The notes: a model not told the origin generated them from the letters alone. Positions 9,744 to 18,380 are shown, counted from the first letter of the stretch. The stretch is 32,735 nt of DNA from Nitrosomonadales bacterium (GCA_016223025.1 JACRPU010000045.1:1-32735); one strand, 5' to 3'. Program-made: numbers and translations.

Positions 9744-9775
9744 GTAGCCCGGATGAAGCGAAGCGAAATCCGGGA
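9744..9775. repeat. REP-like palindrome (TAGCCCGGAT..ATCCGGG)
   Basis: A short palindrome with CCCGGAT and ATCCGGG arms around a GAAGCGAAGCGAA centre, 19 bp after hicB. This sequence type is a widespread intergenic repeat in proteobacteria. It marks the boundary between the hicAB module and the broken gene at 9850. Confidence 0.6.
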
Positions 9776-9849
9776 AGAGGGTTACGCCAAGGGACGCCCC
9801 CCGGTACGTTCGCTGACAAATGGTCAGATCGTTTTATGAGGAGAAACCG

Positions 9850-9927
9850 ATGAACAAACGTCATAGCAAAAAAATCGTACGCGAGGGTCAATATGTCGCC
9901 GAGGCCGATATTCTCCCTGAGCGGTGA
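9850..9927 (+). pseudogene. Truncated remnant of a small conserved hypothetical gene
   Basis: Only 25 codons remain: MNKRHSKKIVREGQYVAEAD, then five more residues and a TGA stop. A good ribosome site (GAGGAGAA, 9838-9845) precedes the ATG. From memory, the first 18-20 residues match the N-terminus of a ~70-residue family that often sits next to toxin-antitoxin genes and continues with a W/Y-rich 'EDAYKLDDVR' segment. That continuation is missing here. I infer a 3' deletion, perhaps made when the Phd/VapC module entered just downstream. If it is expressed at all, it makes a 25-residue peptide. Confidence 0.5.
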
Positions 9928-9962
9928 GCCAGCAGCATTGCCGGTTTGCAAATAACGTATAC

Positions 9963-9991
9963 TTGACATCGTTCTTCCTCAGAACTAGACT
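9963..9991 (+). promoter_or_regulatory. Sigma-70-type promoter of phd-vapC
   Basis: TTGACA (9963-9968), a 17-bp spacer and TAGACT (9986-9991) form a near-consensus promoter 35 bp ahead of the antitoxin start. A ribosome site (GGGAGGGGG) follows at 10011-10019. Antitoxins of this family usually repress their own promoter. Confidence 0.65.
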
Positions 9992-10025
9992 AAGCTTGGT
10001 TTAATTCAATGGGAGGGGGATTGAG

Positions 10026-10262
10026 ATGGAAATAATCAATATCCATGAAGCCAAGACCAATCTTTCGCGCATTGTTGAAACGGTGTTTCAGGGGTCAGAG
10101 GTGATATTGGCCAAGGCGGGTAAACCGATGGCAAAGATCGTGCCGCTACAAGCGCAAAAGAGGGCGATTAAGTTTGGGGTATTAAAAGGCAAAATACGAG
10201 TCGCGGATGATTTCGACGAGCCTTTGCCTGACGATGTCCTGGCTTTGTTTGAGGGGAAGTGA
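10026..10262 (+). CDS. Phd/YefM-family antitoxin
   Basis: This 78-residue antitoxin pairs with the PIN-domain toxin that overlaps its stop codon. The N-terminus (MEIINIHEAKTNLSRIVETV, then GSEVILAKAGKPMAKIVPL) is the classic Phd/YefM fold, which binds DNA. The C-terminal part (KGKIRVADDFDEPLPDDVLALFEGK) is the toxin-wrapping tail typical of Phd proteins paired with VapC. It has its own promoter (9963-9991) and probably represses it, alone and with the toxin. The stop codon TGA shares its last base with the toxin ATG. Confidence 0.87.
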   Translation: MEIINIHEAKTNLSRIVETVFQGSEVILAKAGKPMAKIVPLQAQKRAIKFGVLKGKIRVADDFDEPLPDDVLALFEGK

Positions 10263-10639
10263 TGCGTTTGCTGCTCGATACGCAAATATTTTTATGGGCT
10301 GTCATGGGTAGCGCAAAGCTGAAAGCCGGGGCTCGAAAAACAATGGGGGAGGCGGATGAAATTTATGTCTCATCCGCGTCCATCTGGGAGATTGCGATCA
10401 AGAGCGGATTGGGGAAATTGAATGCCGACACCAAGCTGATCGTGGCCGCCATCGGAGAAAGCGGCTTCATGGAGTTGCCGGTTTATTCAAGACATGCGGT
10501 CATGGTCAGCGAACTTCCACCTCATCATCGCGATCCTTTTGACCGATTGTTGCTTGCTCAGGCGATGAGCGAACCTTTGCAACTTTTGACAACGGATACG
10601 ACGCTGGCGAAATATAGTGAATTGGTCAGAGTCATATAA
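10262..10639 (+). CDS. vapC: VapC-family PIN-domain toxin ribonuclease
   Basis: A 125-residue PIN-domain endoribonuclease, the toxin of the module. The acidic active-site set is visible: LLLDTQ (Asp6), SIWEIAIK (Glu in the second motif), HRDPFDRLLLAQA (third motif) and TTDTTL near the end. The ATG at 10262 overlaps the antitoxin TGA by one base, giving coupled translation; a GTG one codon earlier is possible but less likely. VapC toxins commonly cut initiator tRNA or rRNA, but the target cannot be read from the sequence. The toxin ends 56 bp before tpsB, so read-through into tpsB is possible. Confidence 0.88.
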   Translation: MRLLLDTQIFLWAVMGSAKLKAGARKTMGEADEIYVSSASIWEIAIKSGLGKLNADTKLIVAAIGESGFMELPVYSRHAVMVSELPPHHRDPFDRLLLAQAMSEPLQLLTTDTTLAKYSELVRVI

Positions 10640-10695
10640 GCTTGAGAGTACCGAGGTTGAGAGACCACATTGCAAGACTGAAGAAGGCGCATCTC

Positions 10696-12291
10696 ATGAA
10701 GCATATACTGCTGTTCATCTCGCTGTTCGGGTCACTGCTGGGTGCTTCACTTGCCGCGTGGGGGGCTGATGCTGTTCCCGCAGCGCAGGAAGCAGAACCT
10801 GCCGTGCTGCGCTTTGCGATTGACCGCTATGTGGTGGAGGGCGCGTCCCTGTTGAGCCAGGCGGAAATTGACGCGGCGGTCGCGCCTTACGTCGGCAAGA
10901 ACAAAGATTTTTCCGACGTGCAGCGTGCGCTGGAAGCGGTGGAGGAGGGCTATTTCAAGCGCGGCTATACGGCGGTGCGGGTGTCCCTGCCGGAGCAGGA
11001 ACTGGAGAAAGGCACCGTGCGTTTCCATGTGATGGAAGGCCGTTTCGGGAAAATAACGGTGAAGGACAACCGACATTTCAACGAAGCGAGCATTTTGAAT
11101 GCCCTGCCATCGGTGCGCCCCGGCGGCGTGCCGCGTTCCAGGCAGATCGCGCGCGAATTGCGGCTCGCCAACGAGAACCCGGCGCGCCAGATGAACGTAG
11201 TATTGAAGGCCGGCGAAAAAGAGGAAGAGGTGGACGCGAACGTGATCGTCACCGACAGCAAGCCATCCAGTTGGGGGGTGACGTTGGACAACACCGGCTC
11301 GCCGGAAACGGGACGCACGCGGCTGGGGCTTTCCTACCGCCACGCCAATCTGTTTGACCGGGACCATGTCGCCAGCGCCCAATACCTGATCTCGCCGGAG
11401 CATCCCAACCGCGTGACGGTGCTGGGCGGCAGCTACAAGATACCCCTGTATCAGTGCGGTGACAGCCTGGAGTTCTTCGCCGGATATTCCGACGTGAACT
11501 CGGTGGTGGGCGGAATTGATAACTTCAAGGGCGGCGGAACGCTGTTCAGCGCGCGCTACAACATTCTGCTGGGAAAACTGGGCGTGTTCGATCCGCGCCT
11601 GTCGTTCGGGCTGGACTGGCGCAATTTCCGCCGCATCGAGCAGACCAACCCCACGACACCTATATTTAACGAGATTGTCGTGATGCCGTTGAGCGCCACT
11701 TATGCGGCGCAAGGCAGGTTTGCCAGGAGCGACCTGGGTTTCAATGTCTCGCTTTCCGTCAACCAGCCGGGAGCGCGCAAGGGCGCGTCGGCGGATTTTG
11801 CCGCTTATGACACGAACCCCGCCAACCCCGCTCCCGATCAAGGCTACAAGGTAGTGCGCTACGGCGCTAACTACTCGCAACTGGTCGGGGATGACTGGCA
11901 GTTCCGCGCGGCATTGACCGGGCAGCGCAGCCATGACGTGCTGGTGCAGGGCGAGAAAATTCGCCTGGGCGGGGCCGATGCGGTGCGCGCCTTCTCGGAA
12001 GGCAGCGAGGGCGGAGAAAGCGGCGCGCGCTGGAATCTGGAACTGTATTCCCCCGCTTTCGGCGAGGGCAGCGTGCGTACCCGCGCCCTGATTTTCTATG
12101 ACACGGGAGAAGTGCGCCCGACCAATGGTGCGAAGGTGTTTATTACCGGTGCCGGCCTCGGACTGCGCACGAATTTCTCGGAAGCGGTTTCGCTGCGCAT
12201 GGATGTTGCGCAAATTTTGCATGAAGGCAGCGATTCGACACAGCGCGTGGGCGACTGGCGCGCGCACATCGGATTGTCGGCGACTTTTTGA
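10696..12291 (+). CDS. TpsB outer-membrane transporter (ShlB/FhaC/HecB family)
   Basis: A 531-residue beta-barrel transporter that secretes the TpsA protein across the outer membrane. The ATG at 10696 starts a clear signal peptide (MKHILLFISLFGSLLGASLA, likely cleaved near residue 24). A TTG start at 10642 would put 18 polar residues ahead of it. A POTRA_2 domain follows (RYVVEGASLLSQAEID ... VEEGYFKRGYTAVRVSLPEQ ... VRFHVMEGRFGKI). The ShlB-type barrel comes next (DNTGSPETGRTRLGLSYRHA ... EKIRLGGADAVRAFSEGS) and ends in an aromatic strand (IGLSATF), the usual signal for the BAM complex. The gene follows vapC and precedes fecR. Its separation from tpsA by two toxin-antitoxin modules is unusual. 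Confidence 0.92.
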   Translation: MKHILLFISLFGSLLGASLAAWGADAVPAAQEAEPAVLRFAIDRYVVEGASLLSQAEIDAAVAPYVGKNKDFSDVQRALEAVEEGYFKRGYTAVRVSLPEQELEKGTVRFHVMEGRFGKITVKDNRHFNEASILNALPSVRPGGVPRSRQIARELRLANENPARQMNVVLKAGEKEEEVDANVIVTDSKPSSWGVTLDNTGSPETGRTRLGLSYRHANLFDRDHVASAQYLISPEHPNRVTVLGGSYKIPLYQCGDSLEFFAGYSDVNSVVGGIDNFKGGGTLFSARYNILLGKLGVFDPRLSFGLDWRNFRRIEQTNPTTPIFNEIVVMPLSATYAAQGRFARSDLGFNVSLSVNQPGARKGASADFAAYDTNPANPAPDQGYKVVRYGANYSQLVGDDWQFRAALTGQRSHDVLVQGEKIRLGGADAVRAFSEGSEGGESGARWNLELYSPAFGEGSVRTRALIFYDTGEVRPTNGAKVFITGAGLGLRTNFSEAVSLRMDVAQILHEGSDSTQRVGDWRAHIGLSATF

Positions 12292-12321
12292 TTCTGGAGA
12301 AGTGCGGTTGGTGATTTTGGC

Positions 12322-12375
12322 AGGTGCGAATTCATTCGCACGAGCAATGAGTTCTGTGCGAATGAATTCGCACCT
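12322..12375. repeat. Perfect 20-bp inverted repeat between tpsB and fecR
   Basis: Arms at 12322-12341 and 12356-12375 are exact reverse complements and enclose a 14-bp loop. Each arm also contains GAATTC. No T-run follows, so it is not a typical terminator. It could act as an mRNA-stabilising or attenuating hairpin between tpsB and the FecR gene, or it may be a mobile palindromic repeat. Confidence 0.75.
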
Positions 12376-12409
12376 ACATGACTCTTGATTTTGATGAACG
12401 GGGCGTGAG

Positions 12410-13753
12410 ATGAACAAATTCAGCATATTGGTTGCGGCGATGCTGTTGATCGCATCCGGCGCGGCGCAGGCCGGAGAAGCCGGCAAGGTCGGGTACATCA
12501 GCGGCACTCTGGTGGCGCAGCGCGCCGACGGCACGCTCAAGGTGCTGGCCCCCAAATCCGAGGTGCTGGAGGGCGATATGCTGATTACCGCCAAAGACAG
12601 CTACGCCCAGGTGCAGATGAACGACGGCGCGAAGATGACGCTCCGCCCGCATTCCAACCTGAAGATCGAGTCGTTCCAGTTCAACAAGGACGCGCCGCAG
12701 GCGGACAATGCCGTGCTGCGCCTGATCAAGGGCGGGTTCCGCGCGCTGACCGGACTGATCGGCAAACGGGGCAACCCCGATGCGTACAGTGTGCGCACCA
12801 CGTCCGCCACCATCGGCATACGCGGCACCGACTTTTCCTCGCGCCTGTGCTTCACCAAAGATTGCAGGGACGACGAAACGGCAGCCGCGAAACCGGTGTT
12901 GAAGCCGCAAGCGGCAGAGCAGGTGGTGGGGCGCGTGATGCTGATTCAAGGAGAGCTGTCGGCCAACGAGGGAAGCGGGAAAGCGCGCAAATTGCTGGTC
13001 GGCGCACCGGTATACGAGGGGGATGCGCTGGCCACCGGAAAAGGCTCCTACGCGATTGTCGCGTTCCGCGACGAAAGCCGCGTGACCTTGCAGGCGAATA
13101 CCGTGTTTCAGGTCGAGCAGTTCAAATACGACAAGGCGGGCGCGCAGGAAAATGCCGTGCTGCGGCTGATCAAGGGCGGAGTGCGCGTCATCACCGGCCT
13201 GATCGGGCGGGTCAACCGCGACAATTACCAGTTCAAGATGTCCACCGCCACCATCGGCATACGCGGCACCAGTTTCGATGCCTGGTGCAACGGCCCGTGC
13301 GTGGACGGCGCCGCTAATGTCTATGTGCGGGTGGGCGAAGTGATGCTGGTTTCGCCGGGCGGCTCGTTCCTGGTGGCGATCGGGCAGGCGGCCACCATCG
13401 CGCGCGATACCGGCAAGCCGGTGCAGATTCTGGCCATTCCGCCCGATGTGCTGGACAACAAGACGCCTCTTCCGGACAGCATCCCGCTGGATATGAAAAA
13501 ACTGTTTGACACGGAAGCAGAAACGGGCGAACCCGGCCTGTATGTGACGGTGTTCGAAGGGCATGTGATTCTGGTCAAGGGGGAGGAAAAACTGGATCTG
13601 GGTCGCGGGGAAACCGGCTTTGCCGACCGGGAAGCCCTGCGCCGGTTGACCGTTCCTCCGGCCTTCATGTCAGGCGACATGCAGATCAGCTCGGAGAGCG
13701 GCCCCCCCCCAAACCCGAACCCGATTCTGAGTCCGGGCGGCTGCACGCCGTAA
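12410..13753 (+). CDS. Secreted protein with two FecR domains
   Basis: A 447-residue protein with a signal peptide (cleavage near AQA/GE, residue 21) and no further membrane segment, so it is probably periplasmic or surface-exposed. It holds two copies of the FecR fold. Each runs from a GDML/GDAL-type motif through NAVLRLIKGG.R..TGLIG to ATIGIRGT, at residues 133-140 and again at 280-287, exactly 147 residues apart. A Pro/Asn-rich tail follows, encoded around a C9 tract (13702-13710). Classic FecR is a membrane anti-sigma regulator, but this form lacks the N-terminal cytoplasmic part. Its place after tpsB suggests a role with the exoprotein, perhaps as a surface or periplasmic binding partner. 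That role is inference. Confidence 0.85.
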   Translation: MNKFSILVAAMLLIASGAAQAGEAGKVGYISGTLVAQRADGTLKVLAPKSEVLEGDMLITAKDSYAQVQMNDGAKMTLRPHSNLKIESFQFNKDAPQADNAVLRLIKGGFRALTGLIGKRGNPDAYSVRTTSATIGIRGTDFSSRLCFTKDCRDDETAAAKPVLKPQAAEQVVGRVMLIQGELSANEGSGKARKLLVGAPVYEGDALATGKGSYAIVAFRDESRVTLQANTVFQVEQFKYDKAGAQENAVLRLIKGGVRVITGLIGRVNRDNYQFKMSTATIGIRGTSFDAWCNGPCVDGAANVYVRVGEVMLVSPGGSFLVAIGQAATIARDTGKPVQILAIPPDVLDNKTPLPDSIPLDMKKLFDTEAETGEPGLYVTVFEGHVILVKGEEKLDLGRGETGFADREALRRLTVPPAFMSGDMQISSESGPPPNPNPILSPGGCTP

Positions 13754-13802
13754 TGTAGCGCGAAGATGACCGATGGGAAACGGGATAAACCGGGAATTAC
13801 GG

Positions 13803-15281
13803 CTACAACCCCAGATCGCCCCACATCGCATCCACCTTCGCCTTCACCGCAGCATCCATGACAATCGGCGTGCCCCATGCGCGCTGCGTTTCGCCCGGCC
13901 ACTTGTTGGTGGCGTCCAGCCCCATCTTGCCGCCCAGCCCCGATGCCGGGCTGGCGAAATCCAGGTAATCAATCGGCGTGTTCTCCACCAGCAGCGTGTC
14001 GCGCACCGGGTCCACGCGGGTGGTCATTGCCCAGATAACTTCCCGCCAGTTGCGGATACCGATGTCGTCATCCACCACGATGATGGATTTGGTGTACATG
14101 AACTGGCGCAGGAACGACCAGATGCCGAACATCACGCGCTTGGCGTGGCCGGGGTACTGCTTCCTGATGGACACCACGGCGAGGCGGTAGGAGCAGCCTT
14201 CCGGCGGCAGGTAAAAATCGGTGATTTCGGGAAACTGTTTTTGCAGCAGCGGCACGAACACCTCGTTCAGCGCCACGCCCAGCATCGCCGGTTCGTCCGG
14301 CGGTTTTCCGGTGTAGGTGGAGTGATAGATCGGGTTGCGCCGCATGGTGATGCGCCCGATGGTGAACACCGGAAATTTTTCCTGCTCGTTGTAATAGCCG
14401 GTGTGATCGCCGTATGGCCCTTCCAGCGCCGTCTCACCGGGGTGGATCACGCCTTCGAGAACGATTTCCGCGCTCGCCGGAACCTGCAGGTCATTGCCCA
14501 GGCATTTCACCAGCTCGGTTTTCGCACCGCGCAACAACCCGGCAAACTGGTATTCCGAAAGCGCATCCGGCACCGGCGTGACCGCAGCCAGTATCGTGGC
14601 CGGATCGGCGCCGATCACCACCGCGAGCGGGAAAGGCTGCCCCGGATTCTTTTCGCAATGGTCGCGGTAATCCAGCGCGCCGCCACGATGCGCCAGCCAG
14701 CGCATGATGACCTTGTCCGGCGCGATCACCTGCTGGCGGTAGATGCCCAGGTTCTGGCGCGGCTTGTTCGGGCCTTTCGTCACCACCAGCCCCCAGGTGA
14801 TGAGCGGCGCGACATCTCCCGGCCAGCAATGCTGGATGGGCAGCCTGCCCAGATCCACGTCCTTTCCCTCCCACACCGCTTCCTGGCAGGGCGCGCCCGA
14901 AACCACTTTGGGCGTCATGCTCAAAACCTGTTTTAATACGGGCCATTTTTCCCAGGCATCTCTCAACCCCCGGAGCGGCTCCGGCTCTTTCAGGTAAGCC
15001 AGCAGCCGGCCCACTTCGCGCAACGCCTGGATGTCCTCTTCTCCCATGCCCAGCGCCACGCGGTGCGCGGTGCCGAACAGGTTGGCCAGAACCGGTATTT
15101 TGTATTGGGGCATGTTGTGCCCGGCAGGATTCTCGAACAGCAGCGCCGGGCCTTGCGCGCGCAGCACGCGGTCGGCGATTTCCGTCATCTCCAGATGCGG
15201 CGAAACCGGTGCGGCGATGCGCTTGAGATCGCCGGTTTTTTCCAGTTGCGCGATGAAGTCGCGCAGGTCGTAATATTTCAT
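13803..15281 (-). CDS. ubiD: UbiD, 4-hydroxy-3-polyprenylbenzoate decarboxylase
   Basis: Prenylated-FMN-dependent decarboxylase of ubiquinone synthesis, converting 3-octaprenyl-4-hydroxybenzoate to 2-octaprenylphenol. The length (492 residues) is normal for the family. Recognisable segments are [14 protein letters not shown] at the start, [41 protein letters not shown] and the active-site region [12 protein letters not shown]. The C-terminal signature includes [15 protein letters not shown]. The enzyme needs prenylated FMN made by UbiX, which is not in this window. The gene converges on fecR with only 49 bp between them and no strong terminator visible. Confidence 0.95.
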   Translation of the reverse strand: MKYYDLRDFIAQLEKTGDLKRIAAPVSPHLEMTEIADRVLRAQGPALLFENPAGHNMPQYKIPVLANLFGTAHRVALGMGEEDIQALREVGRLLAYLKEPEPLRGLRDAWEKWPVLKQVLSMTPKVVSGAPCQEAVWEGKDVDLGRLPIQHCWPGDVAPLITWGLVVTKGPNKPRQNLGIYRQQVIAPDKVIMRWLAHRGGALDYRDHCEKNPGQPFPLAVVIGADPATILAAVTPVPDALSEYQFAGLLRGAKTELVKCLGNDLQVPASAEIVLEGVIHPGETALEGPYGDHTGYYNEQEKFPVFTIGRITMRRNPIYHSTYTGKPPDEPAMLGVALNEVFVPLLQKQFPEITDFYLPPEGCSYRLAVVSIRKQYPGHAKRVMFGIWSFLRQFMYTKSIIVVDDDIGIRNWREVIWAMTTRVDPVRDTLLVENTPIDYLDFASPASGLGGKMGLDATNKWPGETQRAWGTPIVMDAAVKAKVDAMWGDLGL

Positions 15282-15300
15282 TTTTACTCCTTTTAAGCTC

Positions 15301-15366
15301 GTAGCGAGTAGCCGGTAGCTTGTAGCAGAACCCGGTTGGCTACCCGCTACAAGCTACGGGCTACCA
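15301..15366. repeat. Dispersed GTAGC/GCTAC inverted repeat, copy 1
   Basis: This palindrome fills the gap between the acyltransferase and ubiD. It is rich in TAGCTTGTAGC / GCTACAAGCTA arms. The reverse complement of 28557-28632 matches it over nearly its full length, so the two are copies in opposite orientation. Each can fold into a long hairpin. Confidence 0.7.
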
Positions 15367-15368
15367 GC

Positions 15369-16238
15369 TTAATAAAGTTTCTCCTCGCCTTCCGGCCTCG
15401 TCTTGAACCGCTTGTGCAGCCAGAAATATTGCTCAGGCATTTCCAGCACGCGCTGCTCGATAAACTCATTCATGCGGCGCGCATCGGCAACGTCGTCGCC
15501 GCTCGGGTAATTTTCCCATGCGGGATAAAAAGTCAGCACGTACCCTTTACCGCCGGGCAGCATGCGGGTGATGCTGGGGACGATCTTCGCGCCGGTCATC
15601 TGCGCAATGCGCGGCACGCTGGTCATGGTCGCGGCAGGCACGCCGAAGAACGGGATGAACGCGCCGTCCCGGATTCCCTGATCCTGGTCCGGCGGGTAAA
15701 TGAATGGCAAGTTTTCTTTCATGCCGCGAATGATGGGTCGCAACCCTTCCTGGCGGGAATACAGCCTCTGCTTGCCGAAGCGTCCGCGTTTTTCCAGCAG
15801 CAGATCGGTGAGGTAAAGATTTTTCTGGTTGGAATACATGCACACCGTGTCAACCTGCTGCGCGATCCACTGGCCGCCCGCATCCATGGCGACGAAATGC
15901 GGCATGAGGAGAATCGCCGGTTGGCCCTTGACCGCCTCGAAATGCTCCAGCCCTTCGACGCGCACCAGCTTCCCGATGCGCTCGCCGCTCGACCACCACA
16001 GGATGTTGCGCTCGATCAGACTGCGCCCGAACGCCATGAAGTTGCGCCGCACCAACTGCGCGCGCTCCGTTTCCCCTATTTCCGGAAAGCACAGGCGCAG
16101 GTTGGTGGCCGCCACCATGCGCCGCTCGCCGGCCAGGAGATAGAGCAGCATGCCGACTCCGTTGCCGATCAGCGCCAGCACCGGCAGCGGCAGCGGGTGC
16201 AGCAGCCACAGCAGGAAAACTCCGAGCCGCGTCATCAT
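15369..16238 (-). CDS. Lipid A biosynthesis acyltransferase (LpxL/LpxM family), second copy
   Basis: A 289-residue inner-membrane acyltransferase that adds a secondary acyl chain to Kdo-lipid A. The N-terminal membrane helix is TRLGVFLLWLLHPLPLPVLA. The catalytic HX4D motif is PHFVAMD, followed by YPPDQDQG and the conserved end MPEQYFWLHKRFKTRPEGE. The ATG at 16238 overlaps the stop of the upstream paralogue (ATGA), so the pair is translationally coupled. The open frame continues upstream inside the paralogue, but that extension is not real. It differs clearly from its neighbour and is probably the copy using the second acyl site. Confidence 0.9.
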   Translation of the reverse strand: MMTRLGVFLLWLLHPLPLPVLALIGNGVGMLLYLLAGERRMVAATNLRLCFPEIGETERAQLVRRNFMAFGRSLIERNILWWSSGERIGKLVRVEGLEHFEAVKGQPAILLMPHFVAMDAGGQWIAQQVDTVCMYSNQKNLYLTDLLLEKRGRFGKQRLYSRQEGLRPIIRGMKENLPFIYPPDQDQGIRDGAFIPFFGVPAATMTSVPRIAQMTGAKIVPSITRMLPGGKGYVLTFYPAWENYPSGDDVADARRMNEFIEQRVLEMPEQYFWLHKRFKTRPEGEEKLY

Positions 16239-17134
16239 GCCCGCACCGCCTCGCGCTGCTCCGGCGGTTCGATTCCGGCTGGGACTTTGTAGCGGTTGTA
16301 GCTCCACAGATATTGCGCGGGGCAGGCGCGCACCAGTTTCTCCAGCGCCGCGTTGATCTGCCCGGCGGCAGACAAGCCCGGAGCGAACATCAGCGGCGCA
16401 AGGTAGATGACATAGCCCGCGCCGCGCGGCAAGCGCTCGGCATACGCCATGATTACCGCCGCGCCGGTGGACTCGACCAGGCGTCCGACCAGCGTCATGG
16501 TATAGGCGGGCCGCCCGAAAAACCCGGCCCACTCCCCCTCGCCTTTGCCGGGCACCTGATCCGGCAGCAGGCCGATGGCTTCGCCGCGCTTGATCGCCTT
16601 GAACAACAGTCGCACCCCGCCCAGGTCGGTGCGCGCCAGACTCACCTGGCCGTGCGCGCGCCCGCCGCGCATCAACGGCTCCAGCCAGGCCAGCTTGGGC
16701 GGGCGGTATAACACGGTGATCGGAATGCGCTGCGCCGCATAGGTTGCGGACACTTCAAAGCATCCAAGATGCGGCGTTAAAAAGATGACCCCCCTGCCTT
16801 GCGCGCGCGCCGCCTCGACATGCTCCCAGCCGTGACACGCCCGGATGCTGGCCGCCACTTCCGTCGCCGGGCGGCGCCACAGCCACGGCAACTCGGCCAC
16901 GCCCTTGCCGGCTTCGGCAATGCTGGCGTTCAATATTTTGCGAATATCCCGTTCGTGGCGATCCCCCATGGCATAGCCCAGGTTCTCGCGCATGCGCCTG
17001 GCATACGTCCCCGATATGACGTAGGTCGCCCAGCCCAGCATGGCGCCGAGCCGGTGCAACAGGCCGAGCGGGAAACGTGCCGCCAGATCGAATACCAGGG
17101 TGGCTATGACGGAACGTATTGGGGCAGAACGCAT
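16235..17134 (-). CDS. Lipid A biosynthesis acyltransferase (LpxL/LpxM family), first copy
   Basis: A 299-residue member of the same family, first in the leftward pair. It has the HX4E catalytic motif (PHLGCFE), LPDQVPGKGEGEWAGFFGRP, and the terminal LVRACPAQYLWSYNRYK. Position 17134 (MRSAPIRSV...) fits the normal N-terminus with its membrane-associated helix. The longer frame to 17254 would run into metK and its promoter and is unlikely. The 67 bp between this start and metK must carry divergent promoters. Which of LpxL or LpxM each copy equals cannot be settled by eye. Confidence 0.9.
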   Translation of the reverse strand: MRSAPIRSVIATLVFDLAARFPLGLLHRLGAMLGWATYVISGTYARRMRENLGYAMGDRHERDIRKILNASIAEAGKGVAELPWLWRRPATEVAASIRACHGWEHVEAARAQGRGVIFLTPHLGCFEVSATYAAQRIPITVLYRPPKLAWLEPLMRGGRAHGQVSLARTDLGGVRLLFKAIKRGEAIGLLPDQVPGKGEGEWAGFFGRPAYTMTLVGRLVESTGAAVIMAYAERLPRGAGYVIYLAPLMFAPGLSAAGQINAALEKLVRACPAQYLWSYNRYKVPAGIEPPEQREAVRA

Positions 17135-17157
17135 GGGTGGGAACAGCCGAGTTTTGT

Positions 17158-17163
17158 TATAAT
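17158..17163 (+). promoter_or_regulatory. Candidate -10 box (TATAAT) for metK
   Basis: A perfect TATAAT in TTGTTATAATG lies 38 bp before the metK start. There is no good -35 at the proper distance, so the promoter may need an activator or be of extended -10 type. It lies just upstream of the divergent acyltransferase start (17134). Confidence 0.45.
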
Positions 17164-17201
17164 GCGCCCCCTTTAACTTACTCGAACACGAGCGGAGAGC
17201 C

Positions 17202-18380
17202 ATGAGCGAATTTCTGTTTACATCCGAATCGGTATCCGAAGGCCACCCCGACAAAGTCGCGGATCAGGTTTCCGATGCCATTGTTGACGCCATTCTAGCG
17301 CAGGACAAGCATTCGCGCATCGCCGCCGAAACGCTGTGCAACACCGGTCTCGTGGTGCTGGCCGGCGAGATCACCACCGCCGCCAATGTTGATTACCAGC
17401 AGGTGGCGCGCGATACCCTCAAGCGCATCGGCTACGACAACACCGATTACGGCATTGATTACAAGGGCTGCGCGGTGCTGGTGGCCTACGACAAGCAAAG
17501 CCCGGACATCGCGCAGGGCGTGAACAAGGCTTACGACGACACGCTGGAGCAGGGCGCGGGCGACCAGGGCCTGATGTTCGGCTACGCCTGCGACGAAACC
17601 GACGCGCTGATGCCGATGCCGATTCATCTCGCGCACCGCCTGGTGGAACGGCAGTCGCAACTGCGCAGGGATGGACGTCTGAACTGGCTGCGCCCGGACG
17701 CGAAATCGCAAGTCACCGTCCGCTACATGGATGGCAAGCCGCACTCCATTGACACCGTGGTGCTTTCCACCCAGCACGCGCCGGAAATGTCCGACGGCCC
17801 GAAGATGAAGCAGTCCGCGATTGATGCCGTGATCGAGGAGATCATCAAACCGGTGTTGCCGAAGGAACTGATGAATGGCAACGTCAAGTATCTGGTCAAC
17901 CCCACCGGGCGTTTCGTCGTCGGCGGCCCGCATGGCGACTGCGGCCTGACCGGGCGCAAGATCATCGTGGACACCTACGGCGGCGCGGCCCCGCACGGCG
18001 GCGGCGCGTTCTCCGGCAAGGATCCTTCCAAGGTGGACCGCTCCGCAGCCTATGCGGGCCGCTACGTGGCCAAGAACATCGTCGCTGCCGGTCTGGCCAG
18101 CAAGTGCCTGATCCAGGTTTCTTATGCCATCGGCGTTGCGCGTCCTACCAGCGTGTGGGTGACAACTTACGGCACGGGCAGGATTTCTGACGATAAAATT
18201 TCCGAACTGGTGAAAAAGCATTTTGACCTGCGCCCCAAGGGCATCGTGCAAATGCTGGACCTGTTGCGCCCGATCTACCAGAAGACGGCGTCATACGGGC
18301 ACTTTGGCCGCGAGGAGCCGGAGTTTACCTGGGAAGCGACGGACAAGGCGGCCGCGCTACGTGCGGATGCGGGATTGTAA
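17202..18380 (+). CDS. metK: S-adenosylmethionine synthetase (methionine adenosyltransferase)
   Basis: Makes S-adenosylmethionine from methionine and ATP in the cytoplasm, the entry step of the activated methyl cycle whose next enzymes follow downstream. It has 392 residues, normal for the bacterial enzyme. Signatures are [19 protein letters not shown] (methionine/ATP site, residues 9-27), [16 protein letters not shown] and the P-loop-like [20 protein letters not shown] ribosome site (GAGCGGAGAG) precedes the ATG. The SAH riboswitch after it separates it from ahcY. No SAM riboswitch is visible in its short leader. Confidence 0.97.
   Translation: MSEFLFTSESVSEGHPDKVADQVSDAIVDAILAQDKHSRIAAETLCNTGLVVLAGEITTAANVDYQQVARDTLKRIGYDNTDYGIDYKGCAVLVAYDKQSPDIAQGVNKAYDDTLEQGAGDQGLMFGYACDETDALMPMPIHLAHRLVERQSQLRRDGRLNWLRPDAKSQVTVRYMDGKPHSIDTVVLSTQHAPEMSDGPKMKQSAIDAVIEEIIKPVLPKELMNGNVKYLVNPTGRFVVGGPHGDCGLTGRKIIVDTYGGAAPHGGGAFSGKDPSKVDRSAAYAGRYVAKNIVAAGLASKCLIQVSYAIGVARPTSVWVTTYGTGRISDDKISELVKKHFDLRPKGIVQMLDLLRPIYQKTASYGHFGREEPEFTWEATDKAAALRADAGL

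Noticed and set aside
10747-12594. 615-codon minus-strand ORF across tpsB
   Set aside because: It lies antisense to a well-supported transporter gene. Its Arg/His/Ala-rich composition is typical of GC-rich shadow frames.
13773-14936. 387-codon plus-strand ORF over ubiD
   Set aside because: It is the mirror of ubiD, which has full-length family signatures on the minus strand.
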